A DNA stretch of 64,000 nucleotides from Sindora glabra (GCA_020226215.1 CM035227.1:8301343-8365342); one strand, 5' to 3'; shown: positions 1 through 13,038, numbered from the stretch's first letter. The notes: generated by a model not told the origin, from the sequence alone. Numbers and translations: made by a program.

Positions 1-1702
1 TCATTTTTTTTTGCTTTCATTCTTTTTCCCTAATGCCTTCCTTTCTTTCTTTCCTTTACTTCCTTATCTCACTCAATTCTTTTTTTGTCCATAAACCACC
101 ACTTTCGGCCTTTTACTATCGCCACATACCACTTTTCTCTGGTGTGTGCCTCCTTACATTGATAATAACTTATGGAAGCAAAAAATAAGCTGCCAATCCT
201 AGTTAAAAATAACACAAATAAAGCCATTTAACCTTTTTCTTTCGATAGAGATCCACCATTTTCTAGTTATTGTCGAGTTAAAGGAAGCTTTTCTAGGGTG
301 AGATAAGCCTATATAAGTTAAAGTTTCATATTTTTATGTATTTTAAAGTTTAACTTAAGAACCCTAACTTAAATGTAAATTTTAAATGTTTTGAGAATAA
401 TTTTAGAAAAATAAAGAACTTATGATTTAAATCATTAGAATTAAGTACTTAAAACATAATGGAAGGATTATTAGAAAAGAAATAATTTGTTGAGTATATT
501 TATGGATTGTTCTTGTAAATTAATGGATGGCTAGTGAAGGAAATAAACTTGGATATTTTAATGATTATAAAAATAAAATAGGATCTAAAGGTGAGTGCAT
601 ACTTTATAAAAGCATCAAATATCTTTAATTCACATAGGTGAACATTTATATAATTATGTTATACATATATAAAGGTATTTATGTATACAAAATTATTTTT
701 TAGAATCAAAATGCTTTAAATATTTATTTAATAATTTTATAATTAGTGTGATGAAAATTATTTACATATTAAGTGTGATGGAAAATCCATATAAATTGTA
801 TAAATTATAGAAAGTGAACATTAAAGCCATGCAACTAAGGCATGGTAATGTTATTGCTTATTCTATGATGTAAATTTGTAATAATTATATAAATGGGATG
901 ATTGTTAAGTAGACATTATAGCCATGTAACAAAGACATGACATTGTTATTGCTATTTTTGGAATTCATATATTAAATGCTTATGTGCATATAAACTAGAT
1001 AACTATTATAGAATAATTGATTGAGGCCATGTAGTGGAGGCATGGTAATATTATTATTATTGGAGTATAGTCTAGTAGTTAATTATAAGGTGATCGTATT
1101 TACATACATTGTATTATATTTTCTTTATTAAGGATTCCAATTATTATATTTAGTGTTATATCTACATAATATAAGTAAATATAATAATATTTCTTGGAAT
1201 AACTCATATTATTCTTAAAATATTCTTAGTTAAGTATTATTGTAAACTAAAGTAATAATAATGTATTAAGAATAATATGTATGATGATTAATGACTACAG
1301 TCATGGATATGAGATATTAAATTAACTCATGGGTGTACGTTAAAGAACAAATGTATTAGACTAACCCACTATAAAAATACTACATGAATCACTATGTGAA
1401 TATCATAAGTGGTTCTTATAATGATAATGATATATATGATCTTTTAACTTGAAGTCATTACAATTCTATATAAAAGGAGTTACGTACTTTGACACCATTA
1501 AATATTACCTATAATAAGGTTAGTCTAAAAGGTGGTGATTAAGTATGCCACAAATCATACAGAGGGGTGTGAGTAATTTAGATAAGATTTTATCCCTCTC
1601 ATACTACAAAAGTAATATCTGTGGGGCCCTTAATTGATTAAGACAATGAAATGTATGGTTTTACTCAAATGAATGATATATAATATTGATACATATGTTT
1701 TA
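1..1702. other. AT-rich intergenic DNA with weak repeats
   Basis: No open reading frame of note and no recognisable gene. The first 150 bases are pyrimidine-rich. Between about 825 and 1060 a motif starting GCCATG and followed about 10 bases later by GGCATG or GACATG plus a run like TTATTGC occurs three times (near 827, 920 and 1026). These look like old, diverged repeats inside a decayed mobile element. No domain could be read in either strand. Confidence 0.5.
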
Positions 1703-1902
1703 GTTAGTTTACTCAAGAATTAAGAAATAAATAAATTGAATTATGAAAAAAATGACACATAGTTCATGCCTTAAGTTCAATATTAATATCCAAGACAAAA
1801 GGGTTAGTTTACTCAAGAATTAAGAAATAAATAGATTGAATTATGAAAAAAATGACACATAGTTCATGCCTCAAGTTCAATATTAATATCCAAGACAAAA
1901 GG
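1703..1902. repeat. 100-bp tandem duplication
   Basis: Two head-to-tail copies of a 100-bp unit, 1703-1802 and 1803-1902. By eye they differ at only two positions (an A/G near base 34 of the unit and a T/C near base 72). The high identity suggests a recent local duplication by slippage or unequal exchange. No coding potential is seen. Confidence 0.93.
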
Positions 1903-1904
1903 GA

Positions 1905-2890
1905 TTAAATTATATGGAACATTTGTCATAAAGACATTATATTAAATCACCAATATTCCTACTACTTAAAAGGCAGTAATATATTGTTAAATATCACTTA
2001 TTGTTTATGATACTAAAATAGGATTTTAGAATTGTTACCAATGTAATAAAAACCTATAAAGTCACATATAAAGAGTATATCAAATATTGGGATTATAGCA
2101 TAATTACGAACTTTTAGTAAAACTAAAATTCTTAATTAGGATAAGCCAAATAATATTAGGCTTCACTAAATAATAGTATAATATAATTAGGCTATACTTA
2201 ATTGGCACTAAATATGGGCTTGTTATTAACCAGAGTTGTGTTTAGGTCTAATCAATAATCAAAACTCAATTATCTCTTTTTTTAAAGTACATGGTTAAAG
2301 ATAAAAAAGAATTTTATTGATAAGATAAAATAAATTAAGCAGATAATAATATCTAACTAAAATAAGTTAAATAGTTTTAAAAGAAAATATCTTAACGAAG
2401 TTATTTATCTTTTAAAAGAAGAAATATTTGGCCCAGATATTTATCGTATTATTTGATAAATATCTAATCAATATTAGAAAATTCCATGGTTACCATCTAT
2501 AAGATAAAAAGAGTGTCATGAGGTTCTTGAGACATTGATCCATAACTAGAAAAATTCTTATAACTAGTACTATGTTGAAAGAGAGAGTAATCCTATCTTA
2601 TTAGATTTAAGTATTAGATTGCTCATATAGATACTATAGAGACATCACCTTTTTAAACAATATTTATGATTTATGATAATCATGTTTGTATGTTTATGAC
2701 GAGATTTGATTGTGATCGATTATTATTTAAGATCAATTATTCATATGTTCATAACTAGTTTTAAATATTAGTGATTCAAATTAAAGTAAAACTCTATCAT
2801 TAATTTATGCTTATTTTGCTTAAATCCTTGGTAGGTTTTGAAGTAATTTTTGAAAAATTTTCACTATACTTTTTTATTTAAAACTTAATA
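1905..2890. repeat. LTR-like dispersed repeat, copy A
   Basis: This stretch aligns by eye in the same order with 3180-4080: shared blocks include CTTAATTAGGATA/CTAATTAGGATAGG, TAATATTAGG(C/T)TTCACTAA, AATCAAAACTC/AATCAAATCTTAACTATCTC, and a late block ending AAACTTAATAG/AAACCTAATAG. Part of it (about 1930-2530) also matches the reverse complement of 52600-53120. A repeat in both orientations and several places is best explained as solo or paired LTRs of an old LTR retrotransposon. The element's own ends are not defined here. Confidence 0.55.
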
Positions 2891-3179
2891 GTTATTTTAT
2901 AAGAATTTGATCATGTTAGAATGGATTGTTATGATGGGATATGGATTGTAATGCACACATAAGATCCTTGGTATCAAAAGGATGTACATTTAATATATGA
3001 ATAATGATAGAGGAAGATATATGATATGTGGAAACCTAATTTGATAATTTGTAGCTTATTTATGAAAAGTATAAGGTTAGCTTGGAAGGAATAAGCATAG
3101 GCTTATGAGAAGTGTAAGGCTAATTAGAAATTATAAGGACGTTTAAATGTTTTCATTATTTTATATTTTATGGCTTATG

Positions 3180-4080
3180 TTATGAATGTGATTTAAATGT
3201 AATTGTATAATATTATAACTATGTTATATGATATTATAGTTAAAGCATTAGGGGCTTTTAGTTAGATTAGAACTTCTAATTAGGATAGGCCTAATATTAT
3301 TAGGTTTCACTAAGTTGTACTATGATATGATTAGAGCTTACTTAGCTAGCAATAAAGATAGGTTAATCATTGACCAAAATCATTATTAAATTTAATTAAT
3401 AATCAAATCTTAACTATCTCTTTTCTTAAGGTAATCCAAGTTAATGACCGTGGTAAAATTTTATTTTTTGAGATAAATTAAACAATTAAAATAGAAAAAA
3501 TCTAATTGATATCAATCAATCTATTAATAAGATAGAAATTTAGCTAATATCAAGAAACTTTATTTTTCTTTTAGTTCATAGGCAATATTGAAGGTTGAAT
3601 ATGATAATCTTTTTGAAGTAATCCTAAAAAACTTCTAACAAGCACTACATTTATTTGAGAACTTCTCTATCCAATTTAATTAGAATTTCTAACTGCTTAT
3701 GTGGATATCGTATAGATGCTACCTCTTTAAATAACATTTATGGTTTATCATTTAAATTATGCATTTATGATGAAATTTTTTCTTACATTTGTAAGTTAGA
3801 AAATTATTTATGCAATCATTATTTATCAGAAGTTTTATGTGTTAGGATATTCATCAAAAGTAAAATCAATATAGTACTTGCATTCGTGAATTCAGAATGT
3901 GGCAAGATTGATTTGGATCAAACTCTTCTATAGTAAGTTTCATTTACACTATAAATGTATAAATCTTAATATTAGTTTATATTTCTTTAGCATGGATTCA
4001 TTGATAAGTTTTAAGAATTTTAATTTTTTTCATTTTGTATATTGATTTGAAACCTAATAGTGTGAAGTAACATTGTTTCT
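3180..4080. repeat. LTR-like dispersed repeat, copy B
   Basis: Diverged direct copy of 1905-2890, about 1.3 kb downstream of it. The small ORF at 3655-3933 lies wholly inside this repeat and shows no protein-family signal, so I do not call it a gene. The 290 bases between the two copies (2890-3180) carry no coding domain. A pair of solo LTRs, or the LTR remnants of one deleted element, would both fit. Confidence 0.5.
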
Positions 4081-5241
4081 TAAGCGCTTCTAGCAATATA
4101 GCTTCTATGTATTTCTCTATGTCTTTGTCATCTTTAGTCTGATGGTTAATATAATATGGATGTAAAAATTTATAATTGGCTCATGCTTTTTGGAAAGCCT
4201 AATAGTTATAATAATATCTATATTAGGAATTGCATAAGTTAAATGCTTATTTAGACAATAATTAAAAGTAAATTGTGTATATTTAAAAAAGATAAAAAAA
4301 AACACTTACTTGAGATAAAGTTGGATGTAATAAACATCAAGCTTTTCTATTTTCAAGAGCTATAAGAAGAGCTATAAGATGTCATCTTTTACACTAAATA
4401 GAGGATAAGATGTCCCTAGCATCTCTACCTTTATCATACTCTAGACCTAGGTATTAACATAACCATAACTATTAATATCAAACTACAACACCATTCAATA
4501 ATAATGATGCCTTCGCTAGGAATTGAACAAAAGACTTTAGTCATACAATGAAGGTCTTATGGGCTTCGTCTGGTATCTGGACTTCATTATTTGGCACTGG
4601 TACTTTAGCTATGTAATCTAAGAGTTAGTTAACCTTAACCTTGACTTAATCATCCAACAATAAATGATGGTGGAGCTTATAACCTTCAAAAGCTTTTTTA
4701 ATCATGACTTAGTGCATAAGTGGTCTTATCACTATTAAAATACATAAAGCTCTACCTTGTTCAATGTGAACCTAATTATCAAAAGCTTAATTCATATATA
4801 TATATATAGAAAAGTGTAAGGGCTTAGGTTAACATTTTTCTCAAGTATAATTTATATAATGTCTCCTATACTAGTGAGCACAAATAGATAGGCTAGTACC
4901 TTTGCCCTATAATGGTAAGAGTAATTGGTACTCCTTATTAATCAGTGGTCTCATGAATAAGTTAGGTAATGGTCATAGGGTTAGCTTCCTTTGTGTGAGC
5001 AATGGTTAAAAGGGCTAGCTAGGTAAGGCACTTGCTAACCTTTGTGATATGGTTTAACTAAAAGGCAATTTACTCTATTAAAGCATGAAGCTATTGTGAC
5101 ATTTACTATTACTCTTGCTACATCTTTATCACCTAGTTCACATTGAATTAAGCCTTCTACCTCTTAGGTGATCCTTAGTTCTGAGGTCTTTTAGCTTAAA
5201 ATCTAAAGGTCTTACTCAATGGTGTTTAAAGCACCAAAGCA

Positions 5242-5690
5242 TAGTTTTGAAAATTAGATTGAACCAGTCAATTGGATTGTTAAACTATAAATTAGCCAGT
5301 AAGCTAATCTAGTTAAGGTTATTAGACCAAAACTATATATGAACCAATAAGAACTTGTTAGACTCGATGTGAATCAATTAAAACCAATGTACCAAACTAG
5401 TTTCTGCAATTTTTTAGAAAAATTAAATTTTTATAATTTCACAACAATTAAAATGTAATAACTTCATAATTTCATATTAATTAAATATATATATTTTAAT
5501 TATTTCTAACATAAATTATTACTTTATCATTTGTACTTTTTTACTATAGATATATGTTATTAATGTACATATATATAGTTTATATTTTAAAATTTAAAAA
5601 TAATTCAATTAATAAATTAATTATTGAAGTAATGAACTAGTGAGCTAATGCTCTATTTAATTTAATGATCAATCTGATTTTAGAAACTAT
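5242..5690. mobile_element. MITE-like element with 21-bp inverted ends
   Basis: The left end ATAGTTTTGAAAATTAGATT and the right end AATCTGATTTTAGAAACTAT are inverted complements with about three mismatches. The interior is rich in ACCAGT/AACCAAT-type motifs. Elements beginning with AGTTTTGAAAA and an ACCGG-like interior are common non-autonomous repeats in dicot genomes. No clear target-site duplication is visible, and no coding sequence is inside. Confidence 0.65.
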
Positions 5691-7310
5691 ACTCTAAAGT
5701 AGTCTTTAAGGCTCATACCACATCTACCATCTTAAACATAACTAGGATGTTCCTTAAATCCTAATGTTTTGGTTATGATGTCTATCTTCCTAATTGGCCG
5801 AAACTCTTCTTGGGAGGCCTATTACATGAGACTATCCTATAACATTCAATAAAAAAAATTATTAGATTAATTTTGCATGAAACAATTGCTTCAAAAATGA
5901 ATAATATATTTTAAATTAATTCTAAATACTTATAATTCTCTTTATAAATAATAACCTAACTCTTTAAGGTCATGTACTACCTTGTTGAGTTAATTTAAGC
6001 TTGCTTTTATAATTCTATATGAGAAATAGGGGTTATCTCCTTGCAATTGGTATCATCACCACCCTCAGGAAAAGAAACTTTCTCTTTTACTAAGTCTTGC
6101 TCCAACCTTTAGTAACATTTCCAAGAAAGCCTAGGTAGATATATATATTCTTCCTTCACTTTTTCTAGTTCACCACACTTAACTTTTATTAATAAAAGTG
6201 CATATTAATTCATAAGTACAAATGACATATATAAAAGATGTTAAGAAGAAGTGGCTCTAATAATGCTCAAATTTATGTTAAAGTGCTCAATGTCTTGTTA
6301 TTTCAAAAACTTCTCTCATAACTATTGGCTAAGGAAGTAGAATTTTTGAAGCGAGTTTACTTTTCTCTTGGTATCAAGGTTAACGTAATCCAACCTTAAC
6401 CTTGTCTTGAAATCCTTCTATCATTTAGTTAATTGCAATAATATATTTTGCGTATTTGAAAGGTGTTTAGAACATCGGAAGGCATTCTATAAAAAAATAT
6501 AAAAGAGTTATATGTAATTATTTTAGGAATTTTTTTTCATATATTTAATATGGAGCAAAACAATCAAATATACATATTAAGACCTTTGCCTAAAAGTTAT
6601 GCTTTAATACTAGCGTGACACACCTTTAATTTATATAAACTATGGATTTTTTGCTTTATATTGCCAATCTAATGAAACTACTCAATATTCCTATAAATCT
6701 TCTAATTAGCTATCTCTTGGAATTGAATTCAACATGTACCTTTTCACCCTTAGTGTGCATTATGCTAATGAACCTCAAGGTTGGAAGGCCCTTCTTGATC
6801 TTTTAGGTGGGAATATATGCTTATTCAAATGGGTTGGTATTCTAGTTGTTTCAAAAAACTAATTTCAATCATGTATAATGATATGTTCATAAAATTAGAA
6901 GTTGGCATTACTTAATGATCAAGAAATTAATAGTTATACAAATTGTACTTACAACAAATGTTATATGGTGGGAATGCTAAAAACATATAACTTACATAAT
7001 AAGTAATTAAACTTAAATTACAATAATCATTTACAATAATCATGCTTTATATACTCTAACATTAACTTACATAATTAGGACATAAATAGGATTCATTCCA
7101 TGATATAATAATCTTAAACCTTCTGATCACTATAAGAGCATGCAATAGCAAAGGCAACAATTTAAAATAGCAAAGGCATCATCACTAAATATAGAATTAG
7201 CATAATCATATATCTCGAGTGCAATTAAATTCTTAAAGTATCATTAAACTCAACAAAGAATGTAAAGTTAAACTTAGTGATGACAAAAGCTAAAACAATG
7301 TCACCATACA

Positions 7311-7336
7311 AATATATATATATATATATATATATA
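7311..7336. repeat. (TA)n microsatellite
   Basis: About 13 uninterrupted TA units. Similar shorter TA runs occur near 22661 and 53543. Confidence 0.95.
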
Positions 7337-7616
7337 TTTCACAATCAAATAAAGTTAAATAATCTATCAATATTCAAAAAGATAGAAATTGGTATTGAAC
7401 AACATAATTCAAAATGGTAATGATGATGAAAATGATTAAAAAGTTTGTTGTGAATGAAACCTAGAACATGGAAGAGGTTTAAGGGTTACTAGAGAAATAA
7501 TAAAAGCCAATCTTATAACCGAAGAATGTGGGTTTCAAAAAGTAAAAGTAGGAGTAAAAACAAAGGACGAAATATTAAGTTATGTAGTTAAAAACTTTAA
7601 TTATTAGTTTTTTTCT

Positions 7617-7650
7617 TAAATAACCAATGTCTAAAATAAATGACATTGGT
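7617..7650. repeat. ACCAATGTC/GACATTGGT palindrome
   Basis: ACCAATGTC, then about 10 bases, then GACATTGGT forms a perfect 9-bp stem. A further ACCAATGTC follows near 7742. Clusters of such short inverted motifs are typical of CACTA subterminal regions, where transposase subunits bind. This supports, but does not prove, a CACTA end here. Confidence 0.5.
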
Positions 7651-7899
7651 TTTAAATAAAGCAAACATATAGAGTTAGGTCCATATTTATAAAAATACAA
7701 TTGCTTGCATTACTTTTAACATTGATCTTTTTATAAAAAAAAACCAATGTCTAAACATCATATACTTAACATGTTACTTTCTTAAAAATATTTGACATAC
7801 TAAGTTTGTTTAAAGTTCAATAGAGTAACAGTTTGCATAACTTTAGATGTCAGTTTAATGAGCAATTATCATCTCGAGTACCTATTATTTCAAAAATGT

Positions 7900-10800
7900 T
7901 ACAATATCTAAATAACGTGAATTATATTTATAGTCTATTGTCTTAAGTTTTCAAATGATTTTAAAAATATTATTGTATCAAAGTAAACATTCAACATTAA
8001 CTTTGACAAATATCTATTTATAATTCTATAATAGTGCAAATATTTTAAAAGGTCAAAGTATATAATTATATAAGGCATTTAATTTATGAAATATTTTTTA
8101 CATTCTTGAGAATATATGGGAATGTTACATTCTTATTTTTGGTTGAAAATTTTAAATTTTTTTTCCTAAGAATGTAATATTTTTTAGAATATTTTTAGCC
8201 TAACTTACCCTCTAAAATATTTTCATAAGAGGAGGACTAGTATCTTAAATTCCCATAAAATAAAAATATTAGTGCTAAAATAAAAATATAAAGTCTACCC
8301 TTAATTTTATTATATGCCCTATGTTTTTTATTTGTCTTTTGTATTGTGATCGTAATCTCTATTATTCTTTCACCAGTGTTGCCTTTTATCTCTAATTGGA
8401 ATAGCCTTTATTGTTGAACTTTTGAAGTTGTGTTGTTTATGTGAAACAAAGCAGGAAAATATCAAATCCTGTTTGCTAGTTAGTTAATCTTGCAAGCAAT
8501 TACACCTTGAATATTAACAGTAAAATTGCATAAGGTGTTGCTGTATAAAGTTTACATTGAGTTAATAACAGCTAAACTTGTTGAGGACATGTTTATTATT
8601 TTTTCTTAAATGTTGTTGTACTAAAAATATTTCGTATTTATGCATTATATGTTTTTTATATTCCATTTTGATATAAAAATAACAATTAAAGTTTTTCTAA
8701 TTAATTTATATAATTTTTAATATATAACCTTGAAATTAAAAAAATTAAAGTTATAAATATGTGAGTCATATAAAACTAATATGCTGATATTAGAGTTGTT
8801 TATGAATTTTCTTATATAATTAATTATATTAAAAATCCAACTTCTTAAGTTTTTAATATTTTACATATTAAATCACTTATTATGTTTCAATTCAAGAATT
8901 CAAATTATTAATTTATTAGGTGTGTAAAGCCTTCATTTATGTGATTTTAATTAAATTTATATTTTTTACAATTTATAATAAAAAAGGGTATGAGTATTTT
9001 TGGAAAATTAATAAATTTAAAGAAATATAAAATGAAAACCAAATATAAGAATAAAATATATTTGAAAATTTTAAAAAATATTTTAAAAAATTTATATTTA
9101 ATCAAATATAAAAATGTTATATTTTAAAAAATTAATTACATGTATACTTTTTTTAAAAATATAAAATTCGGCCCTCGAAGAGATTATTGAACGTAGACGG
9201 ACTAAAATATGGGGAAGGACGATAGAATTTGTCTTATTTCTCCTTCAAGTGCGTAAAACAGTACCGATATTTTTAATGTCGAGTGTGATTAAGTACACTA
9301 ACACCAATAGTGCATGAAATATAGGTCCTCGTAAAAAACCAAGACCAATATTTTCCGGCGACCGGGGGGGATATTTCCTCAAAAGAATGGATGGCAGTCT
9401 GCCGTTGGTTAATTTTAAACTTTTTGAATTAAAAGCGCGTTATCTGAAGCAACAATACTTGATTAATTAAAATCCCACTGGCCATCTGAAGCTTTCTTTG
9501 TACGCATGGATTCAACGTTTACCGTCAAACTCGCGTTATCAACTCTTTTTTGGGTTGATGATTCACACTTGAAATAATAGAATAAAATTTTATTTTTTTA
9601 ATAAAAGAGATAGAAGAATTATAATTTTTAAATAAGTGAAGTCAATTGATACTTTATATAAAAGGTTCCTATTGCCTTTTTCCACTCACTACAACAACTA
9701 TAAAAATAAGATAGGTTTGATATGTGAAATTTTCGGTGCCTAGTGCTTGTAATAGAGTTATAAAAAAAGGTAAGGAGAGAAAAGATTAAAGTGTCAATCT
9801 TGTACAAATTTTTGCCATCCTTTGTGTTCTTTATAAGTTTCTTACAAGGTTTCAATTCTTACTATGTAATGCATATTTTCTCAATTTATATAGTTATTTT
9901 ATAGCTTATGAAAATGCAAATATATTAAGATATTTATTTAATCTACTTTCATATAATTGTTTAATTGTATTTATGAATGTTTAAAATCCAATGCTACTAT
10001 AGAATTGTTGACATAGGTTAGTTTACATTATCATTGATATTTATTTTAATGTAATGATATTTCTAAAATTATATAAAAATTTAAAATAAATGACAAATAA
10101 TTTAATTGAAATTTATATTAATATAGTAATATTTTGAAATTAATGAAAATCTTATTATGTGAAATTTAGAAATAACTCATGCTAAAACTTTTGTATAAAA
10201 AATTAAAACATCAATTTTTTTAACTATTATCTAAAAAGGTATTTGAAAATATTAATATATTGGTTCTTAACTTAACCAAAGTTAAAAGTTATAATTACGA
10301 ACTCTGTTCTTCAAAACAGTGAAGTATATGATATTGGTTTATTTTATCAATAAACGTCTATTATTTTTCATCACTTAATTTAAAATTTTGCTTTTATTCC
10401 TTTTTTCTGTGTTTATACCTAAGTTAATCTTTTGAAACAATTCAAATCTTGTAAATATACCCTATTTAGGATTATAAATTTGATAAAATTAATTATTTAT
10501 TATATTTCTAATATTTTTCTCATTTAAATTATATTCTATTTTAATTATATTAAAATAATTTATGATATATAAGAGACATCTTAATTTTTTCATATAAAAT
10601 TGTTTTATTTTATAGTAAATTAAAAAAAGAAATTACTAATTCAAAAAATTATGTTAAAAAGAATATTAGATATATAATTATTTTAAAAAAATATAATTCA
10701 AAACAATCAAAATTTATTGATACTTATTATTTTTTTATATTAAAATTTTGAATGATATAATAATTATTTTGATAATACTTCTTATGTAGTTTATAGTTGA

Positions 10801-11690
10801 ACTAAATAAAATACAGTAATTTAGTTCTTAAAAAAAGGTCAATTCTTTTGTATCAAATAAATAATTTTGAGCACTTCCATAAACTTTACAAGGGAATTTA
10901 ATTCTTAGAAAATTAAACTTGAGAATCTACTTTCACAAGTTATTTGCTTTACATATAAAATAAATTCTTGCAAAAAATAAATTTTCTTATCAACTTTTTC
11001 AAAAATGTTTAAAATTGTTTGTTTAACACTATTTACCAAAAATTAACTTCACATATTTTGTTCAATTTAACTTTAAATTGTTAAATAAGTATTAATAATA
11101 TGACTATTATATCCTTTATACTTAGAAATATTAATGAATATTAATTATTTTTAATTTTTATTTGAAGTAATATATCTTGTATCTTTTATATAATAATTTT
11201 TTTAAACTTGTAATTTCTTTCATAAAAATTAAAATTAACTTAATGAGTTATATAAAAATATTAAAACGACTCATCTCTCATAAATATTTTTTTGTTCAAA
11301 TTTATGCTAATTATATTGAACACATATAATTATAATAATGCCATGTAAAACATCTTAAATATTATAAAATTTTAAACATGTTAAATATTATAAAACATTT
11401 AACTTTCTAATAAGATTAACACTAATGGAAAAAATAATTTAGTTTTAGTTAACATTAGTAAATGTATTTTTGTATTTATTTTTATAAAAGATGTAAGAAG
11501 TTCAATTTATTAAAGGAGTATGGGTAAGTTAATTCTTATGTTTTTGTAGGAAGTAATTCTCCTATTTTGGTGCTTGGTGACTAACCAAACAAACCATCTA
11601 GTCTTTACTTTTTGTAAAGTTATACTTCCTATAAAACTTCTTGTCAACCAAATGACTCCCCTTGTATGAATTAAACTACTCATTAGTTGG
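7900..11690. other. AT-rich spacer, no gene seen
   Basis: Mostly low-complexity A/T-rich sequence. The segment 8100-8310 resembles the outer parts of the repeats at 11690 and 28680 (runs such as ACATTCTTGAGAATAT and TCCTAAGAATGTAATATT), so it may be a fragment of the same family. The segment 9170-9540 has visibly higher GC content and looks like unique sequence, but no exon or protein motif could be recognised. The minus-strand ORF at 9628-9855 shows no family signal. Confidence 0.5.
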
Positions 11691-12480
11691 TATTTAGTTA
11701 CAATTTTTTTTTATATTTTTAGAAATATTTTAATGGAATATAAAATTCCCAAGGTTCATTCAACTTTTAAAATAATATTACCAAGAATATTCACATTCTC
11801 AAGAATGTTTTTAATTAAATTTTTTCCTAAAATATTTCTACATGAGAGGTGGATATCATATATTCCTATAACATAGGAATATTTTAATAATAAAAATAAA
11901 TTATTTTGCTTACTCTTTCATTAATAGCTTACCACTATTAATGCCTTATTACACCACCATTTACTACGATTAGCCACTATTTATTGTTATTGACCACTTC
12001 TTTTCACTATTTGTCACTAATAATTGTTATTGCTACTGCTTCTGCTATCATTGCCACCTATCACCGATGATTACATTTGGCTAGTCCCTATCATTAATGA
12101 TTAGGTTAGTTATTACTTACTTCTAGTGATTGCCATTACTATTAGTTATTATTAGTGATCTCTATCGATTATTACCTATTATTGATGACTAATCACCGGT
12201 TACCTTTCATCATGTGTGATTGTCCTTGGCCACTACCACTGTTAAAGACCATTGTTATTCACTATTTAACTATTAGTGACTATTTTTTATCATTATTTAT
12301 TATTGTTGACTATTTAATTTTAAATGAGGATATCTTTAATAATTTAATAATATTATGATATTCTTAAGAATATTTTTAAATAAATCAAACATAGTGATGT
12401 CACATTTCTAAGAAATAAATTCTTTGGATTTACATTCTCACCATTATTAAGACTCCACAAAATATATAGATGTGTTTGAA
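11690..12480. mobile_element. non-autonomous repeat with trinucleotide-like core, copy A
   Basis: Outer parts carry palindromic runs such as CATTCTCAAGAATG at the left and ACATTTCTAAGAAATAAATT at the right. The core (about 11920-12320) is a simple-sequence-like mix of ATT, ACC, CAC and TAT triplets. The same order of parts recurs at 28680-29600: outer block GATATCATATAT...ACATAGGAATATTTTAATAA, then the triplet core, then AATATTTTTAAAT and ACATTTC. Two full copies plus fragments argue for a mobile family. Ends and target duplications are not exact. The ORF 12155-12358 is an artefact of the core. Confidence 0.55.
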
Positions 12481-12747
12481 TATATTTTTATTTTTATATT
12501 TTTAAAAAACTATTTTAAAATTAGAAGGTGGTAGATATTATAAATAAAAAATATTTTATTTAATTACAAAATTGATATTCACAATAAAAATAAGTTTAAA
12601 AAATATTTAAAAATATTTTATTTTTTTATTTTAAGTTATATATTTATAATTATAATTTTTAAAAATAAATTCTTTTATTTAAAAATAATTTTTTTTAGAA
12701 AAAATAGAAAACAAACTCATCCCACGACACTGGAAACCAAACGTTAG

Positions 12748-13038
12748 CTAACAATATCTACCCCATGAGGGGCCACGATAATGTAGCATGAACCAAGGAA
12801 AAGCAAAAGAAAAGAAAGACCAAGTAGGAGTCAAGCGACCCCCACCGATACCATGAAAAAGCAACCAAACCATATCTATTGCAATTTGATGGTGGAAAAT
12901 ATGAACGCCTTGAAGGCCACCCAACACCTTTGTTATCAGATCGGTCTCCACTGAAGTTGTTTTGTCCGCATGTCTCCCAACGATCTCCACCAATAATTCT
13001 AACGTCAAATGTGAATGGGATTTATCATCGAAAAACAT
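12748..13038 (-). CDS. unrecognised 96-residue ORF, possible gene fragment
   Basis: An open frame on the minus strand, divergent from the TraB gene and ending 215 bases upstream of that gene's first in-frame ATG. Its base composition is clearly less AT-rich than the surroundings, and its first 45 residues (MFFDDKSHSHLTLELLVEIV and onward) read like a normal soluble protein, whereas the last third is aromatic and glycine-rich and may be out of its original frame. I recognise no family. It may be a pseudogene fragment, a short exon of a minus-strand gene, or chance. Confidence 0.25.
   Translation of the reverse strand: MFFDDKSHSHLTLELLVEIVGRHADKTTSVETDLITKVLGGLQGVHIFHHQIAIDMVWLLFHGIGGGRLTPTWSFFSFAFPWFMLHYRGPSWGRYC

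Larger units (their letters stand above)
4100..7900 (-). mobile_element. decayed CACTA (En/Spm)-like element, TNPA-type region
   Basis: Read on the minus strand, 6640-6745 encodes a broken fragment with the pattern KVHVEFNSK followed by FIGILSSFIR. This fits the plant Ptta/En/Spm transposase family (Transposase_24), which carries a VEFNxxGQPxG...SxLGxLxR type motif. The right part (7600-7760) contains palindromic ACCAATGTC...GACATTGGT blocks of the sort found in CACTA subterminal regions. Stop codons interrupt every frame, so the element is dead. The terminal CACTA sequences and target duplications were not found, so the limits given are approximate. A MITE (5242-5690) sits inside it. Family assignment is inference from one short motif plus subterminal structure. 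Confidence 0.4.

Noticed and set aside
3655..3933. 92-residue plus-strand ORF
   Set aside because: Lies entirely within the LTR-like repeat and its frame is not kept in the other copy.
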